64,000 nucleotides of DNA from an uncultured Eubacteriales bacterium (GTDB lineage: Bacteria; Bacillota; Clostridia; Peptostreptococcales; Anaerovoracaceae). The stretch spans positions 1-64,000 of the forward strand of contig CADADV010000001.1 in the NCBI GenBank assembly GCA_902786815.1, read 5' to 3'. A model generated the notes under the pieces. That model was not told where the DNA came from, made no database searches, and saw nothing but the letters and a program-made list of their open reading frames with translations. This document shows positions 51,713 to 60,637 of the stretch, piece by piece. Numbering within the stretch: the stretch's first letter is position 1; each line of letters begins with the position of its first letter. Position numbers and translations under genes: made by a program.

Positions 51713-53257
51713 ATGTACACCAGTTATATTGATTATTTTGAAGCAACGTTGCAGCGATGCCCTGACAAAACGGCGATCGTTGAAGAAGGAGTCAAATACG
51801 ATTTTAAGACGACTGCGGAGAACGCCCGCAAATTAGCGGCGGCGATCATCGGCAAAGTCGGAGAGACCAGGAACGAGCCGATTGCTGTATTTATGAAAAA
51901 GTCTGCGAATACTGCGTTCTCAGATATCGGGATCCTGTACAGTGCCAACGCATTTATGAATCTTGATATCAAAACGCCGATCGACCGTATCGGAGCGATC
52001 ATAGATCTGATCCAGCCGGCGTTGATCATCACAGACAAGTCGCAGTTTGAAAAGATCAGCGGCGAGGCAGGAGACCGCGTCGGCGTTCTGTGCGTCGAAG
52101 ACGTATTTGACGGGGCACCTGCTTCAGATGAAGATATGGAGTGCATCCGTGCCCGTCTGGCGATGCAGATCGACACCGATCCGTCATGTGTCATCAACAC
52201 ATCCGGTTCAACAGGAGTTCCGAAGGGCGTCGTGCTCAATCACAAGAGCTTCTTTGATTTTCTCGACTGGTCGGTCATCACATTCGGTCTTGACGAGACA
52301 GCCAATATGGGAAGCCTTTCACCGGCAGTCTTTGACATATTTGTTTATGAGCTGTGGCTGATGGCAGGAAAAGGCGCGACCATCACGCTTCTGAATGATG
52401 CGATGTCGATGTTCCCGGCGAGACTTCTCGAACAGCTGCGCGACGAGCATGTCAACTTTATCTTCTGGGTTCCGTCGATCATGGTCAATATCGCGAATAT
52501 GGATCTTCTGTCGAAAATCCAGCTGCCTGATCTGAGGCTGGTCTGGTTCGCCGGAGAAGTATTCCCGACGAAGCAGTTCAACTACTGGAGAAAAATGCTT
52601 CCGCAGACGAAGTTTGCGAACCTGTACGGACCGATTGAAATCACACTGGACTGCACGTTCTATGTTGTGGAGAGAGAGTTCGAGGACAGCGAGCCGCTGC
52701 CGATCGGATATGCCTGCAAGAATACAGATGTGCTGATCCTCAACGAGGACGACCAGCTGTGCAAACCGGGAGAGGAAGGCGAACTTTGCGTCAGAGGAAC
52801 CTCTCTGGCAATGGGATATTACAACAATCCGGAAAAGACTGCAGCAGCGTTCACACAGAACCCGCTCAACACGAAGTATCCGGAACTGATCTACAGGACC
52901 GGGGATGTCGTATTCGTCAACGAATTGGGCGAGATCGTGTTCAAGGGCCGCAAGGACAGCCTGATCAAGCACATGGGCTACAGGATCGAGCTTGGCGAGA
53001 TCGAACATGCGGTCATCAATAAACTGAAGATCGTAGAGTACTGCTGCGTTGTATATAACAAGCAGAAGAAGGAAATCACACTGATCTATGAATCACCGGA
53101 TGACGTTTCTCCGGGCACGATCAGAAAAGAACTCACGAAACTGTTCCCGAAGTATATGATCCCTGTGAAATACATCCGCAAGGATCAGCTTCCGAGAAAT
53201 ACGAACGGAAAGATCGACAGGAACAAGCTCAGTGAGGAGGTCAATCAGAATGACTGA
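51713..53257 (+). CDS. Amino-acid adenylation enzyme (stand-alone A domain, DltA-like)
   Basis: This 514-aa ANL-family enzyme activates a carboxylate as acyl-AMP and loads it on a carrier thiol. NRPS-type core motifs: A3 NTSGSTGVPKGVV (162-174), A4 VFDIFVYELW with Asp208, A5 NLYGPIEITLDC, A7 YRTGDVV, A8 GRKDSLIKHMGYRIELGEIE and A10 PRNTNGKIDRNKL with catalytic Lys500. Asp208 is the residue that binds the alpha-amino group in amino-acid-activating A domains, so an amino acid is the likely substrate. There is no condensation or thioesterase domain. ACP-2, immediately upstream, is the probable partner. It could be a DltA-type D-alanine ligase or one for another amino acid. Confidence 0.85.
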   Translation: MYTSYIDYFEATLQRCPDKTAIVEEGVKYDFKTTAENARKLAAAIIGKVGETRNEPIAVFMKKSANTAFSDIGILYSANAFMNLDIKTPIDRIGAIIDLIQPALIITDKSQFEKISGEAGDRVGVLCVEDVFDGAPASDEDMECIRARLAMQIDTDPSCVINTSGSTGVPKGVVLNHKSFFDFLDWSVITFGLDETANMGSLSPAVFDIFVYELWLMAGKGATITLLNDAMSMFPARLLEQLRDEHVNFIFWVPSIMVNIANMDLLSKIQLPDLRLVWFAGEVFPTKQFNYWRKMLPQTKFANLYGPIEITLDCTFYVVEREFEDSEPLPIGYACKNTDVLILNEDDQLCKPGEEGELCVRGTSLAMGYYNNPEKTAAAFTQNPLNTKYPELIYRTGDVVFVNELGEIVFKGRKDSLIKHMGYRIELGEIEHAVINKLKIVEYCCVVYNKQKKEITLIYESPDDVSPGTIRKELTKLFPKYMIPVKYIRKDQLPRNTNGKIDRNKLSEEVNQND

Positions 53258-54014
53258 TCAGGCGGAAAGAAAATATGTCCTTATCACGGGGGCGGCATCA
53301 GATGTCGGTCGTGTGCTGGCACTGGATCTTTCCTCTGAGTATGACCTTCTGCTGACGGATTATGATGTAGAAGAATTGGAGAACACTGCGAAGGCGATCC
53401 GTGAGCATTCATCAGCGAATGTGATCCTTTGGGAACAGGATCTGCTGGATGGAGAGACCATTGAGACTTCTTTAGCAGAGGTCCTGAAAGATCATGGCAT
53501 CACTGTCAGCAAGTTCATCCATCTGGCGGGCTTTTGCAGGAAAGCGCCGCTCAAAATGATGCGCCATTCTGACTATAATGACGCATTCAAGCTTATGGTT
53601 ACGTCGGCTGCGATGATCATCAAGAGCCTGACAAGCAGAAAAATCAATGCGCGGGCACTGGACGCTGCACTTCTGGTCTCGAGCAGTTCTGCGATCAGAG
53701 GCGTGAAGACGTTCAGTGCTTACGGTGCTGCAAAAGCTGCAATGAACGGGCTGATGCGCAATCTTGCTATTGAACTCGCGCCGAGGGTCAGAGTGAATTC
53801 GATTCTTCCGGGTGGGATGATCACACGGGCTACCGAAGCTCTGTACGAAGATGAGGCGTTTCGCTCCCGGGCTGAAAAGCTGTATCCGCTCGGGATCGGC
53901 ACACCGGATAAACTTAAGGGCATGGTAAGGCTGCTGCTTTCGGATGATGCGGACTGGATCACCGGTCAGGAGATCGTCATCGACGGCGGCCGCACAACAG
54001 ATGGCACTGAGTAA
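53250..54014 (+). CDS. Short-chain dehydrogenase/reductase (FabG-like)
   Basis: This 254-aa SDR has a Rossmann motif varying the usual TGxxxGIG as ITGAASDVGRVLAL, the HLAG segment of the family, a Ser-rich LLVSSSSAIRG strand, and the catalytic pair Tyr158 and Lys162 in AYGAAKAAMNGLMRNLA. It ends with ITGQEIVIDGGRTTDG, the normal SDR C-terminus. I chose the ATG at 53250, eight bases after GAGGAGGT, over the GTG at 53232. It overlaps the adenylation gene by eight bases. Next to a carrier and a condensing enzyme, a 3-ketoacyl-carrier reductase role is likely. Confidence 0.85.
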   Translation: MTDQAERKYVLITGAASDVGRVLALDLSSEYDLLLTDYDVEELENTAKAIREHSSANVILWEQDLLDGETIETSLAEVLKDHGITVSKFIHLAGFCRKAPLKMMRHSDYNDAFKLMVTSAAMIIKSLTSRKINARALDAALLVSSSSAIRGVKTFSAYGAAKAAMNGLMRNLAIELAPRVRVNSILPGGMITRATEALYEDEAFRSRAEKLYPLGIGTPDKLKGMVRLLLSDDADWITGQEIVIDGGRTTDGTE

Positions 54015-54040
54015 TTTGATAACAATAAAGGAGAGTTGCA

Positions 54041-54265
54041 ATGGAGAATAAACTACTGGAAATGCTGACCGAGATCAGACCGGAATTCGATTTTAATGAA
54101 AGTGATGATTATGTAGCGGATGGATATCTGGATTCTTTTGATATCGTTACATTGATCAGCATGATAGAAGAAGAGCTTGGCGTCTCGATCGATGGCCTGG
54201 ATATCGTTCCGGAAAACTTCAAAAATCTTGAGTCCATCACTGCAATGATTCAGAGGAGCAAATAA
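54041..54265 (+). CDS. Acyl carrier protein-like (ACP-3, upstream of KAS III)
   Basis: This 74-aa acidic carrier protein has the attachment site in GYLDSFDIV with Ser32. It is a paralogue of ACP-1 (46885): LTEIR, the Ser at the same residue number, DIV, and VPENF near the C-terminus are shared. AAAGGAGAG precedes the start. It lies between the SDR and the KAS III-type gene (3 bases upstream of the latter), so it probably carries the extender or product of that condensing enzyme. Confidence 0.87.
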   Translation: MENKLLEMLTEIRPEFDFNESDDYVADGYLDSFDIVTLISMIEEELGVSIDGLDIVPENFKNLESITAMIQRSK

Positions 54266-54268
54266 ATA

Positions 54269-55339
54269 ATGAAGACGATATTCAAGGGGAAAAAGATCTC
54301 CGGCATTCTGGGCATCCTGCCGGAGACCGTGTCATATTTCGATGATGAGGTCAACAACTACACTTTCCCGGTAAAGCAGACAAAAAGACTGAAGAAAATC
54401 ATGGGCTTCGAGTCGCACAGACTTTCCAAGCCTGAAAGTTTTGCTTCGGATTTTTGCATGTTTGGGGTTCGTTATCTGCTGGATAACGAACTTATCAAAA
54501 AAGAAGAGATCGGAGCAGTACTGGTAGTCACTCTTTCTCCGGATTATTATCTGCCGCAGATCAGCAATACGATCCAGGGAGAATTAGAACTTCCGCAGGA
54601 TGTGATCTGCATGGATATCCCGCAGGGATGCTGCGGATATCTGCTGGGATTGATGCAGTCGTTTATGCTCCTTGATCATATGCCGGACAAAAAGATCGTT
54701 CTGTGCAATGTAGATGTTCTGAGTAAAAAAGTATCAAAGCAGGATCGGAACGATTTCCCGCTGATCGGAGACGGTGCGTCCGTATCTGTCATTGAGAACG
54801 ATCCGTCTGCACCGGATATTTACTACACGATGTATACGGACGGAACAAGAAGGGATGCGCTCAGGATACCTGCCGGCGGATTCCGCATGCCTTGTTCTGA
54901 AGAAACAGGGAAGGTCGTTGATATCGGAGACGGAAACCTTCGTGCACTCGACCATATGCACATGGATGGAAGTGCTGTATTCTCTTTCGTACAGGAGGAA
55001 GTTCCTCCGTGTATCGAGGAGATCCTGGAGTATGCGGGACAGACCAAAGAGTCGATCGACTATTATATGTTCCACCAGCCAAACCGCTTTATGGTTCGGA
55101 AACTCCGCGAAAAGATCGAGGTACCAGCAGAGAAGATGCCGGACGATCTTGTAACGAAATACGGCAACCCGAGCGGTGTTTCCATTCCTCTGGTGATTAC
55201 AGATTCAGTAGGCGAAGCTTTAGAGAAAGATAAATATACATGCTGCCTTTCAGCCTTTGGCTCAGGACTGGCATGGGGTGCAATGATCATGGAATTGGGT
55301 GATCTGGGATTTTGCAAACTGGTAGAATCCGATCTCTAA
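54269..55339 (+). CDS. KAS III-type (FabH-like) ketoacyl synthase
   Basis: This 356-aa thiolase-fold condensing enzyme has a complete KAS III triad: Cys121 in DIPQGCCGYLLGLM, His269 in YMFHQPNRFMV and Asn300 in KYGNPSGVSIP. The C-terminus has the usual glycine-rich AFGSGLAWGAMIMEL. It is longer and more divergent than housekeeping FabH (about 310-330 aa), and there is no other fatty-acid gene except the dedicated carrier and SDR. Related stand-alone enzymes make short beta-ketoacyl groups for sugar acylation or specialised metabolites. Starter and extender cannot be read; a starter from the adenylation enzyme or an acyl-CoA is possible. Confidence 0.88.
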   Translation: MKTIFKGKKISGILGILPETVSYFDDEVNNYTFPVKQTKRLKKIMGFESHRLSKPESFASDFCMFGVRYLLDNELIKKEEIGAVLVVTLSPDYYLPQISNTIQGELELPQDVICMDIPQGCCGYLLGLMQSFMLLDHMPDKKIVLCNVDVLSKKVSKQDRNDFPLIGDGASVSVIENDPSAPDIYYTMYTDGTRRDALRIPAGGFRMPCSEETGKVVDIGDGNLRALDHMHMDGSAVFSFVQEEVPPCIEEILEYAGQTKESIDYYMFHQPNRFMVRKLREKIEVPAEKMPDDLVTKYGNPSGVSIPLVITDSVGEALEKDKYTCCLSAFGSGLAWGAMIMELGDLGFCKLVESDL

Positions 55340-55349
55340 GGAGGCATGC

Positions 55350-56141
55350 ATGGATCATTCAAAAGAATATATTCTGGAAAAAGCGGGTCAGATCAGGAAG
55401 AGCAAGCAGGATTTTTACTTCTCGAATCTCTACACTTTGACGCAGGATCCGATCGTCGTTGCTGAAACGGAACAGGCGATTGCGTTTGCAGTGCAGGACA
55501 GAGATGTCAAGAGAGTATTCTTCTCTGCGGCGTCTCCCGAAGCACTGACGGAAGTGCTGAAACAGATGCCGGAGAAATCAGGTATCGAGATCATGGGCCG
55601 CACACTCGATGAGAGGGCAAAGCAGGCCATCCTGGATGCAGGGTATGGTCTGTTTGCCACGTATTTGCGTGCAACAAATGCGAAATTAAAAGACACTTAC
55701 AGCAGCAACATCCCGGATCGGTTCAAAGGCATCGATTTGGATTCATATGTTTCTGAACCGACAGAGGAGCAGATCGACGAGATCCGCGCGCTGCTTTACA
55801 GCAAGTTCAGGCCGCTGACAAGCCACATCCAGACAAAGGAAGAGCTTGCGCAGCAGAACCGTGAAAAGTGTGTTCTGGTATCAGTTCGGGACGGGGAGAT
55901 CGTCACATTGCTCACCCATTTCAGGCAGGGAAAGAAACTGTACATGGAGCATATGATCAACGTCGGCGAAAGCGAACGGATGCACGCCTTGTATTTCAAG
56001 GTGCTGCAGGATGCGGTCGATGACGGGATCAATTATGCTTACACATGGATGAGAACGGACAACACAAGAGCGCATGCTTTTGCAGGAAGATACGGGCTTG
56101 TCGATGACAAAATGAGAAATTTCGTCTTTGAAAAGGCATAA
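55350..56141 (+). CDS. GNAT-like acyltransferase candidate
   Basis: This 263-aa protein starts at ATG 55350 after AAGGAGG. The C-terminal half (about 160-263) looks like a GNAT fold: CVLVSVRDGEIVTLLTHFRQ, LYMEHMINVGESERMHALYFKVLQDAVDDG and WMRTDNTRAHAFAGRYGLVDD, where the last segment is the family's final helix-strand. The N-terminal half has mixed alpha/beta pattern and may be a second degenerate GNAT. The ordinary R/Q-x-x-G-x-G/A acetyl-CoA loop is not clear, so the donor may be a carrier protein. Given the condensing enzyme directly upstream, acyl transfer from ACP-3 is plausible. Confidence 0.55.
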   Translation: MDHSKEYILEKAGQIRKSKQDFYFSNLYTLTQDPIVVAETEQAIAFAVQDRDVKRVFFSAASPEALTEVLKQMPEKSGIEIMGRTLDERAKQAILDAGYGLFATYLRATNAKLKDTYSSNIPDRFKGIDLDSYVSEPTEEQIDEIRALLYSKFRPLTSHIQTKEELAQQNREKCVLVSVRDGEIVTLLTHFRQGKKLYMEHMINVGESERMHALYFKVLQDAVDDGINYAYTWMRTDNTRAHAFAGRYGLVDDKMRNFVFEKA

Positions 56142-56173
56142 GGCATAAAACCGGGGCTTAAAAGGAAAGATAG

Positions 56174-56830
56174 ATGCAAATACGCACTTATACATACGAA
56201 CTGATCGACTCCAAGATGTACATAATGATAGAAGGCAGCGAGGCGTTGATCATCGATCCGTGCATTTCTGAGGAAGCGGTCACAATGCTGAGATCCGAGG
56301 AAGTGGACAATGTTTTGATACTCCTGACACATGAGCATTATGATCATATGTCAGGGCTGGAGCTGTTCAGAGATGCATTCAGCTCCTGCCGTGTATTAGT
56401 ATCAGAGATATGTAATACGTATATGCAAAAGCCGACCAGAAACGGTTCCAAATACTTCAAGGCATTGTTTATAGACAAAGAGAGTGACCGTATCGAGGAG
56501 GCAGGACAAGTACCTGCGGTTTCCTATACGGGAGATGAGTTCTTTACCGGGGAGACACAGTTCGACTGGCAGGAGCATAAGATTTTTATCCGTGAAACAC
56601 CGGGTCATTCTCCGGGCAGTGTGTGCATCATCATCGATGACAGCATCCTGTTTACAGGGGATTCCCTGCTCAAAGATGATCCCGTGGTGGTCAAACTTCC
56701 GGGCGGCAACCGGAAAGATTACAATGAATATACTGTGCCGTATCTCCAATCGCTGGACGAAGAACTGATGGTTTATCCCGGCCATGGAGAAAGCGGTGTT
56801 CTGAAGGAGTTTAAGATAGGAGAGGTTTAA
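56174..56830 (+). CDS. Metallo-beta-lactamase-fold hydrolase
   Basis: This 218-aa protein has a full MBL metal site: THEHYDHM with His53, His55, Asp57 and His58, HSPG then LFTGDSLLKDD, and YPGHGE near the C-terminus. It is the size of glyoxalase II-like thioesterases. A thioesterase editing or releasing acyl groups from one of the three carrier proteins fits the neighbourhood, but the fold alone does not decide between thioester and other hydrolase activity. It is followed by a GNAT gene one base after its stop. Confidence 0.87.
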   Translation: MQIRTYTYELIDSKMYIMIEGSEALIIDPCISEEAVTMLRSEEVDNVLILLTHEHYDHMSGLELFRDAFSSCRVLVSEICNTYMQKPTRNGSKYFKALFIDKESDRIEEAGQVPAVSYTGDEFFTGETQFDWQEHKIFIRETPGHSPGSVCIIIDDSILFTGDSLLKDDPVVVKLPGGNRKDYNEYTVPYLQSLDEELMVYPGHGESGVLKEFKIGEV

Positions 56831-56831
56831 A

Positions 56832-57635
56832 TTGAAAAAAGTAACAGACAAAGCAACAGAAGCGAGAATACTTGATTACATCAGACCGCATCTGGGAGAA
56901 TGCATCTATCTGTATATCGATGTTTCGGTTTATGGGATAGACAGTCCGTTTTTGGATCTTTGGTATGATGAAGACGAGGATGGTATCTGTTTCGTCGTTA
57001 TGAGATATCATGATTCTCTCCAGATCTACAGTCACAAGGACGACTGGGATAAAGGCGCCCTGATGGACATTATCCGTGAATACGATATCCAGGCGGTCAA
57101 TGCGAAGGGAAGTATGCTTGACGCACTTGACGAAGAGCTGGGCGACAGCTATGAGAAGCGGACAGGCTGGATCCTGAAAGGCAAGTCAATGGCCGATCTT
57201 AAAGTTGACGGTCTGATGGAAGTCGAAGTAGCAGGCGTAGAGGATACAGAAGAAATCGCTGAACTGATGCAGTCCCACCAGCACTGGAAAAAGATGTATC
57301 CGAACAAAGAAAAACTTGCAGGTCAGCTTGCCGAAAGAATCGAGAGCGGGATGGGCCGCAGCCTGGTGATCAGAGATAAGGGAAGAATCGTTGCGCATGA
57401 TGCGACATTCGCAGAAACGGATGATATAGCAATGGGTTCCGGCTTGATCGTTCTGGATGAATATGTCGACCGGATGTGCAATGTTGCACTGGCTGTCGCT
57501 ATGGATAAGATGATGCGGGAGGAAGGAAAAGAAAAGTATTTCCATCTCTCAGATCCCCATCGCATGAAAGCATTTAAGAAAATAGGAAATACTGTTGTTG
57601 CAGAAACAGGAAAGTGGATGAAGAAAAATGGCTAA
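56832..57635 (+). CDS. GNAT-family acyltransferase
   Basis: This 267-aa protein starts at TTG 56832, directly after AGGAGAGG. The C-terminal half resembles GNAT: VEVAGVEDTEEIAELMQSHQ begins the fold, LVIRDKGRIVAHDATFAET and IAMGSGLIVLDEYVDR form the central strands, and FHLSDPHRMKAFKKIGNTVV the final part. The N-terminal half (FVVMRYHDSLQIYSHKDDWD) looks like a second GNAT-like or FemX-type lobe. It overlaps the LicD-like gene by eight bases. Expected to N-acylate an amine, perhaps the 4-amino sugar; unproven. Confidence 0.65.
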   Translation: MKKVTDKATEARILDYIRPHLGECIYLYIDVSVYGIDSPFLDLWYDEDEDGICFVVMRYHDSLQIYSHKDDWDKGALMDIIREYDIQAVNAKGSMLDALDEELGDSYEKRTGWILKGKSMADLKVDGLMEVEVAGVEDTEEIAELMQSHQHWKKMYPNKEKLAGQLAERIESGMGRSLVIRDKGRIVAHDATFAETDDIAMGSGLIVLDEYVDRMCNVALAVAMDKMMREEGKEKYFHLSDPHRMKAFKKIGNTVVAETGKWMKKNG

Positions 57636-58836
57636 CATACAGGAGAGAATCGCTGAACTGATGAGTGAGATCCATGCGATCTGCGTGGCAAACGGGATCA
57701 CATATTATCTGGATGAACAACTTGCCGTACAAGCGGAGGTCAATCATGCCCTTGACGCGAATGTGACTACCGGAAGAGTTTTGATGACGGCAGAGGATCT
57801 GAAAAAGTTCATTGCGGCTTTTGAAGAATCTCCGGCAGAGAACAGGGAAATAGAATATCTGAAAACCAACGGATTCTATCCGGCCTTTAATGTGAAATAC
57901 GTGGATGCGAGTTCTGTATTTTACAATATGAGGAGACTGGCATGTGAACGCTGCATGGGGCTGTATGTCATCATCAGCGTGCTCAAACCTGTCGGCCTGA
58001 AGAGCAAGGTTCACCAGACGATCGAACAGACATGGGAAAGTCTGTCACATGATGAGAAAATCATCGGCAGAAGACTCGGCCCTGTTGTAGCGTACAGATT
58101 CAGACGCAGTATCGTGAAACAGGGACGGAACAAGACAGCCTCGGATCTGTTCGATTATCTTCTTGAAGAGTATTCCGGAGAATCCCGCAGGAATGAATAC
58201 TGGACCGTCAAGAAGACCGGCAAGAAGGTGGCAAAGCGCAGTATGGTCATTCCCGCCAAACGTACTATGGTGGAACTATACGGGCATCAGTTATATACAT
58301 TTGAAACTGATACAGAACTGTTCCAGGAACTGAAAGAAAAGTACATGCGCAAGAAGAAAAAAGAGTTTATCAACAGTGAGATGCACTTTGCGGATGCGGA
58401 CGTTTCTTATAAAGATCTGGATCTGGACCAGTTCAGAGATATCATACGCCCGATGAGCGCGGAGAGCGTCGACATCAGAAGACCGGCGGTGCGTATCCGC
58501 AAGAAGAGGCGTAAATACTTTAACAAACTGCGCAAGACCCACTTAAGGTATTATTACGGACTGTTGTTTGAGGATCAGATCGACGACCTTGAACGAATGC
58601 TGAAAGAGGGACAGTTCGAACAGCTGGAAGAGATCATGGATCCTTATGTGGAAGATCTCCGGAAGTTAAAGAACATCTATATCAGTGAACGTATCAATAA
58701 CATACTAAGGGAACACTATGATATTGATACGGAAGAGATGTTTTCTGATTACCAGGAGTTTTATAAGGAAGGCATCAAAATCTACGATTACAAAGGCAAC
58801 TATATTAGAACAGTAGCGGGGACGAAAGATGAGTGA
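57628..58836 (+). CDS. LicD-like protein lacking the catalytic aspartates
   Basis: This 402-aa protein starts like LicD phosphotransferases: RIAELMSEIHAICVANGITYYLDEQ matches the entry helix and strand of the intact LicD encoded next, residue for residue in spacing (ANGI-YYL at 21-28). Where LicD has GGT-LGA-RH-GFIPWDDDVD, this protein reads AVQAEVNHALDANVTTGRVL at 33-52, with no WDDD. It is therefore probably inactive. The C-terminal half is basic and helical (VRIRKKRRKYFNKLRK). It overlaps the intact LicD gene by eight bases, suggesting a heteromer or scaffold role. Confidence 0.65.
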   Translation: MANIQERIAELMSEIHAICVANGITYYLDEQLAVQAEVNHALDANVTTGRVLMTAEDLKKFIAAFEESPAENREIEYLKTNGFYPAFNVKYVDASSVFYNMRRLACERCMGLYVIISVLKPVGLKSKVHQTIEQTWESLSHDEKIIGRRLGPVVAYRFRRSIVKQGRNKTASDLFDYLLEEYSGESRRNEYWTVKKTGKKVAKRSMVIPAKRTMVELYGHQLYTFETDTELFQELKEKYMRKKKKEFINSEMHFADADVSYKDLDLDQFRDIIRPMSAESVDIRRPAVRIRKKRRKYFNKLRKTHLRYYYGLLFEDQIDDLERMLKEGQFEQLEEIMDPYVEDLRKLKNIYISERINNILREHYDIDTEEMFSDYQEFYKEGIKIYDYKGNYIRTVAGTKDE

Positions 58837-60622
58837 ACTTCAATTGATTTTATACGGGTTACTGTGCCGCTTTGATGATATATGCCGGAAGAACGGTATC
58901 AAATACTATCTGAGCGGCGGCACGAACTTAGGAGCGCTGCGACACAAAGGATTTATTCCATGGGATGACGATGTTGATGTCAGAATGCCGCGGAAAGAAT
59001 ACGAAAAGCTGGAAGCGGTTTTTGACGAGGCGAAAGAAGACGACTCGATTGAACTCGTCAGCCGCATCAGGTATCCCGGACAGTACTGCAGCCCGATTCC
59101 GCGTGTGATGGATATGCATACGACTTCTGTTACGAAAGGAAGAATGGCAGATGGCACGCCCCATGGTGTTTTCCTTGACATTCTGATTCTGGATCCGATT
59201 CCGCGTGATGAGGAGCGCCTGTTACAGTGGAAAAAAGACCATTATGTTTATTGCGAACTTCTGGAACAGCCGCTTCAGGTCGCTGCGCGCGCGGCTAACT
59301 GGGAAGGTATCGATATCCCGTATTACCGCGAGATCAAAGAAAGAGCTGACATAGAAGGCAGGGAACCGGTCTTAAAGGAACTGGAAGAGAGGCTGTTCTG
59401 CATTGACGAGGAAGATGCAGATAAATACTGCATGCGTTTCGGAGCGACCTGGCTGGGCATCACGCCGATCGAGTGGTACGGAGAACCAAGAGACGTCCAG
59501 TTCGAGGACAGAGTATTCTATGCAGCAAGCAAGGCGGAATTCTGCGCCTACACCAATTATGGATATGAGTGGAGATATATCCCGAATATCGAGAAAAGGA
59601 CAGGCCATACGACATTCAAGCTCCTCGATGTTGATTCCGGGAACCTTGAACGTGAGTATTCGCAGTTCGTAGACTTTGAGAAGCTTTATGCGACGCATGT
59701 CAGGTATAAAAATGCGAGAATCAATTATTACGAACTGAAGCATCGGATCTGTGCCGACAGAGTCAAACCTTATGTGCACTATATCAACTTCAAACTCGAT
59801 CGGGACATCCGGAAGCTGGGTGAGGATTATATCAGGCAGAATACAGCAGAAGGCCTGGCTCTGTTTGCTGAATACACTAAGCTCCAGATGCGTATGGAGT
59901 TCTTCCGCAATAAGATATATATCGATTTGTCAGACCGTAACGCGGATCTGTTATCCTATCTGTGTTATCATGAGAATAAACTGACAGTACTTGAGGCGAT
60001 CCTGAACATTCGAAACCATGAACTGGGAGGCCTCAGCGAGTACCAGAAATCGATCTTTGATTTCTGCACAGACGCCATCGCCATGATGATGAATATCGAC
60101 GTCAAGGAATTCGATGCCGCCGATGCTCTGTACAGGAAACAGGAAGAGGAACATCGTGATCAGCTGACGATGGTCAAAGCCAGGATCCAGATCGATTTGG
60201 CAAAAGCAGAAAACCCGGAAGATTATGAAAAGATCAAAGCCTTCGCGGAGCACGCATTGACCCTTTATCCGGGCAATGGGGAACTGCTGAAGTATTACGG
60301 GGATGCATATGAAGGAACCGGTGATACAGCAAAGGCAGCAGAACTGTACGATGAAGCCCTTGACACGATCAACAATGGACTTCTCCTTGTCGAATTAATG
60401 GAAAAAGGTGTTCAGAAAGCGTTCGACAGGATGGAAGATCTGTGTAACATAACGGAAGATATGGGTGAAGATGATGCCGACGACGCAGAGATGACGCAGG
60501 AGGATGAACTCATCGCAACAACCGAGAGGGAATCCGGAGGCGAAGCCGAAACGGAAACGGAAACTGAATCCGAGGCAGAATCCGAAGCAGACGAAACAGA
60601 AACTGAAAAAGAAACCGAGTAA
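58829..60622 (+). CDS. LicD-family phosphotransferase with helical and acidic tail
   Basis: This 597-aa protein has an intact LicD domain (about 1-270): YYLSGGTNLGALRHKGFIPW, then DDDVDV with Asp46, Asp47, Asp48 and Asp50, and GVFLDILILDPIPRD. LicD proteins transfer phosphocholine or related phospho-groups from a CDP carrier to sugars of teichoic acids or glycans. Residues about 280-540 are helical, with a TPR-like pair near LYPGNGELLKYYGDAYEGTG. The last about 60 residues are an acidic Glu-Thr/Ser-Glu repeat (bases about 60541-60618). No licA or licC is recognisable in the window, so the group transferred need not be choline. Confidence 0.85.
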   Translation: MSELQLILYGLLCRFDDICRKNGIKYYLSGGTNLGALRHKGFIPWDDDVDVRMPRKEYEKLEAVFDEAKEDDSIELVSRIRYPGQYCSPIPRVMDMHTTSVTKGRMADGTPHGVFLDILILDPIPRDEERLLQWKKDHYVYCELLEQPLQVAARAANWEGIDIPYYREIKERADIEGREPVLKELEERLFCIDEEDADKYCMRFGATWLGITPIEWYGEPRDVQFEDRVFYAASKAEFCAYTNYGYEWRYIPNIEKRTGHTTFKLLDVDSGNLEREYSQFVDFEKLYATHVRYKNARINYYELKHRICADRVKPYVHYINFKLDRDIRKLGEDYIRQNTAEGLALFAEYTKLQMRMEFFRNKIYIDLSDRNADLLSYLCYHENKLTVLEAILNIRNHELGGLSEYQKSIFDFCTDAIAMMMNIDVKEFDAADALYRKQEEEHRDQLTMVKARIQIDLAKAENPEDYEKIKAFAEHALTLYPGNGELLKYYGDAYEGTGDTAKAAELYDEALDTINNGLLLVELMEKGVQKAFDRMEDLCNITEDMGEDDADDAEMTQEDELIATTERESGGEAETETETESEAESEADETETEKETE

Positions 60623-60637
60623 CTGGGAGGTTTGAGT

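Noticed and set aside
54269-55339. Housekeeping FabH
   Set aside because: The protein is longer and divergent, and none of the usual fatty-acid synthesis genes except a private carrier and SDR are near.
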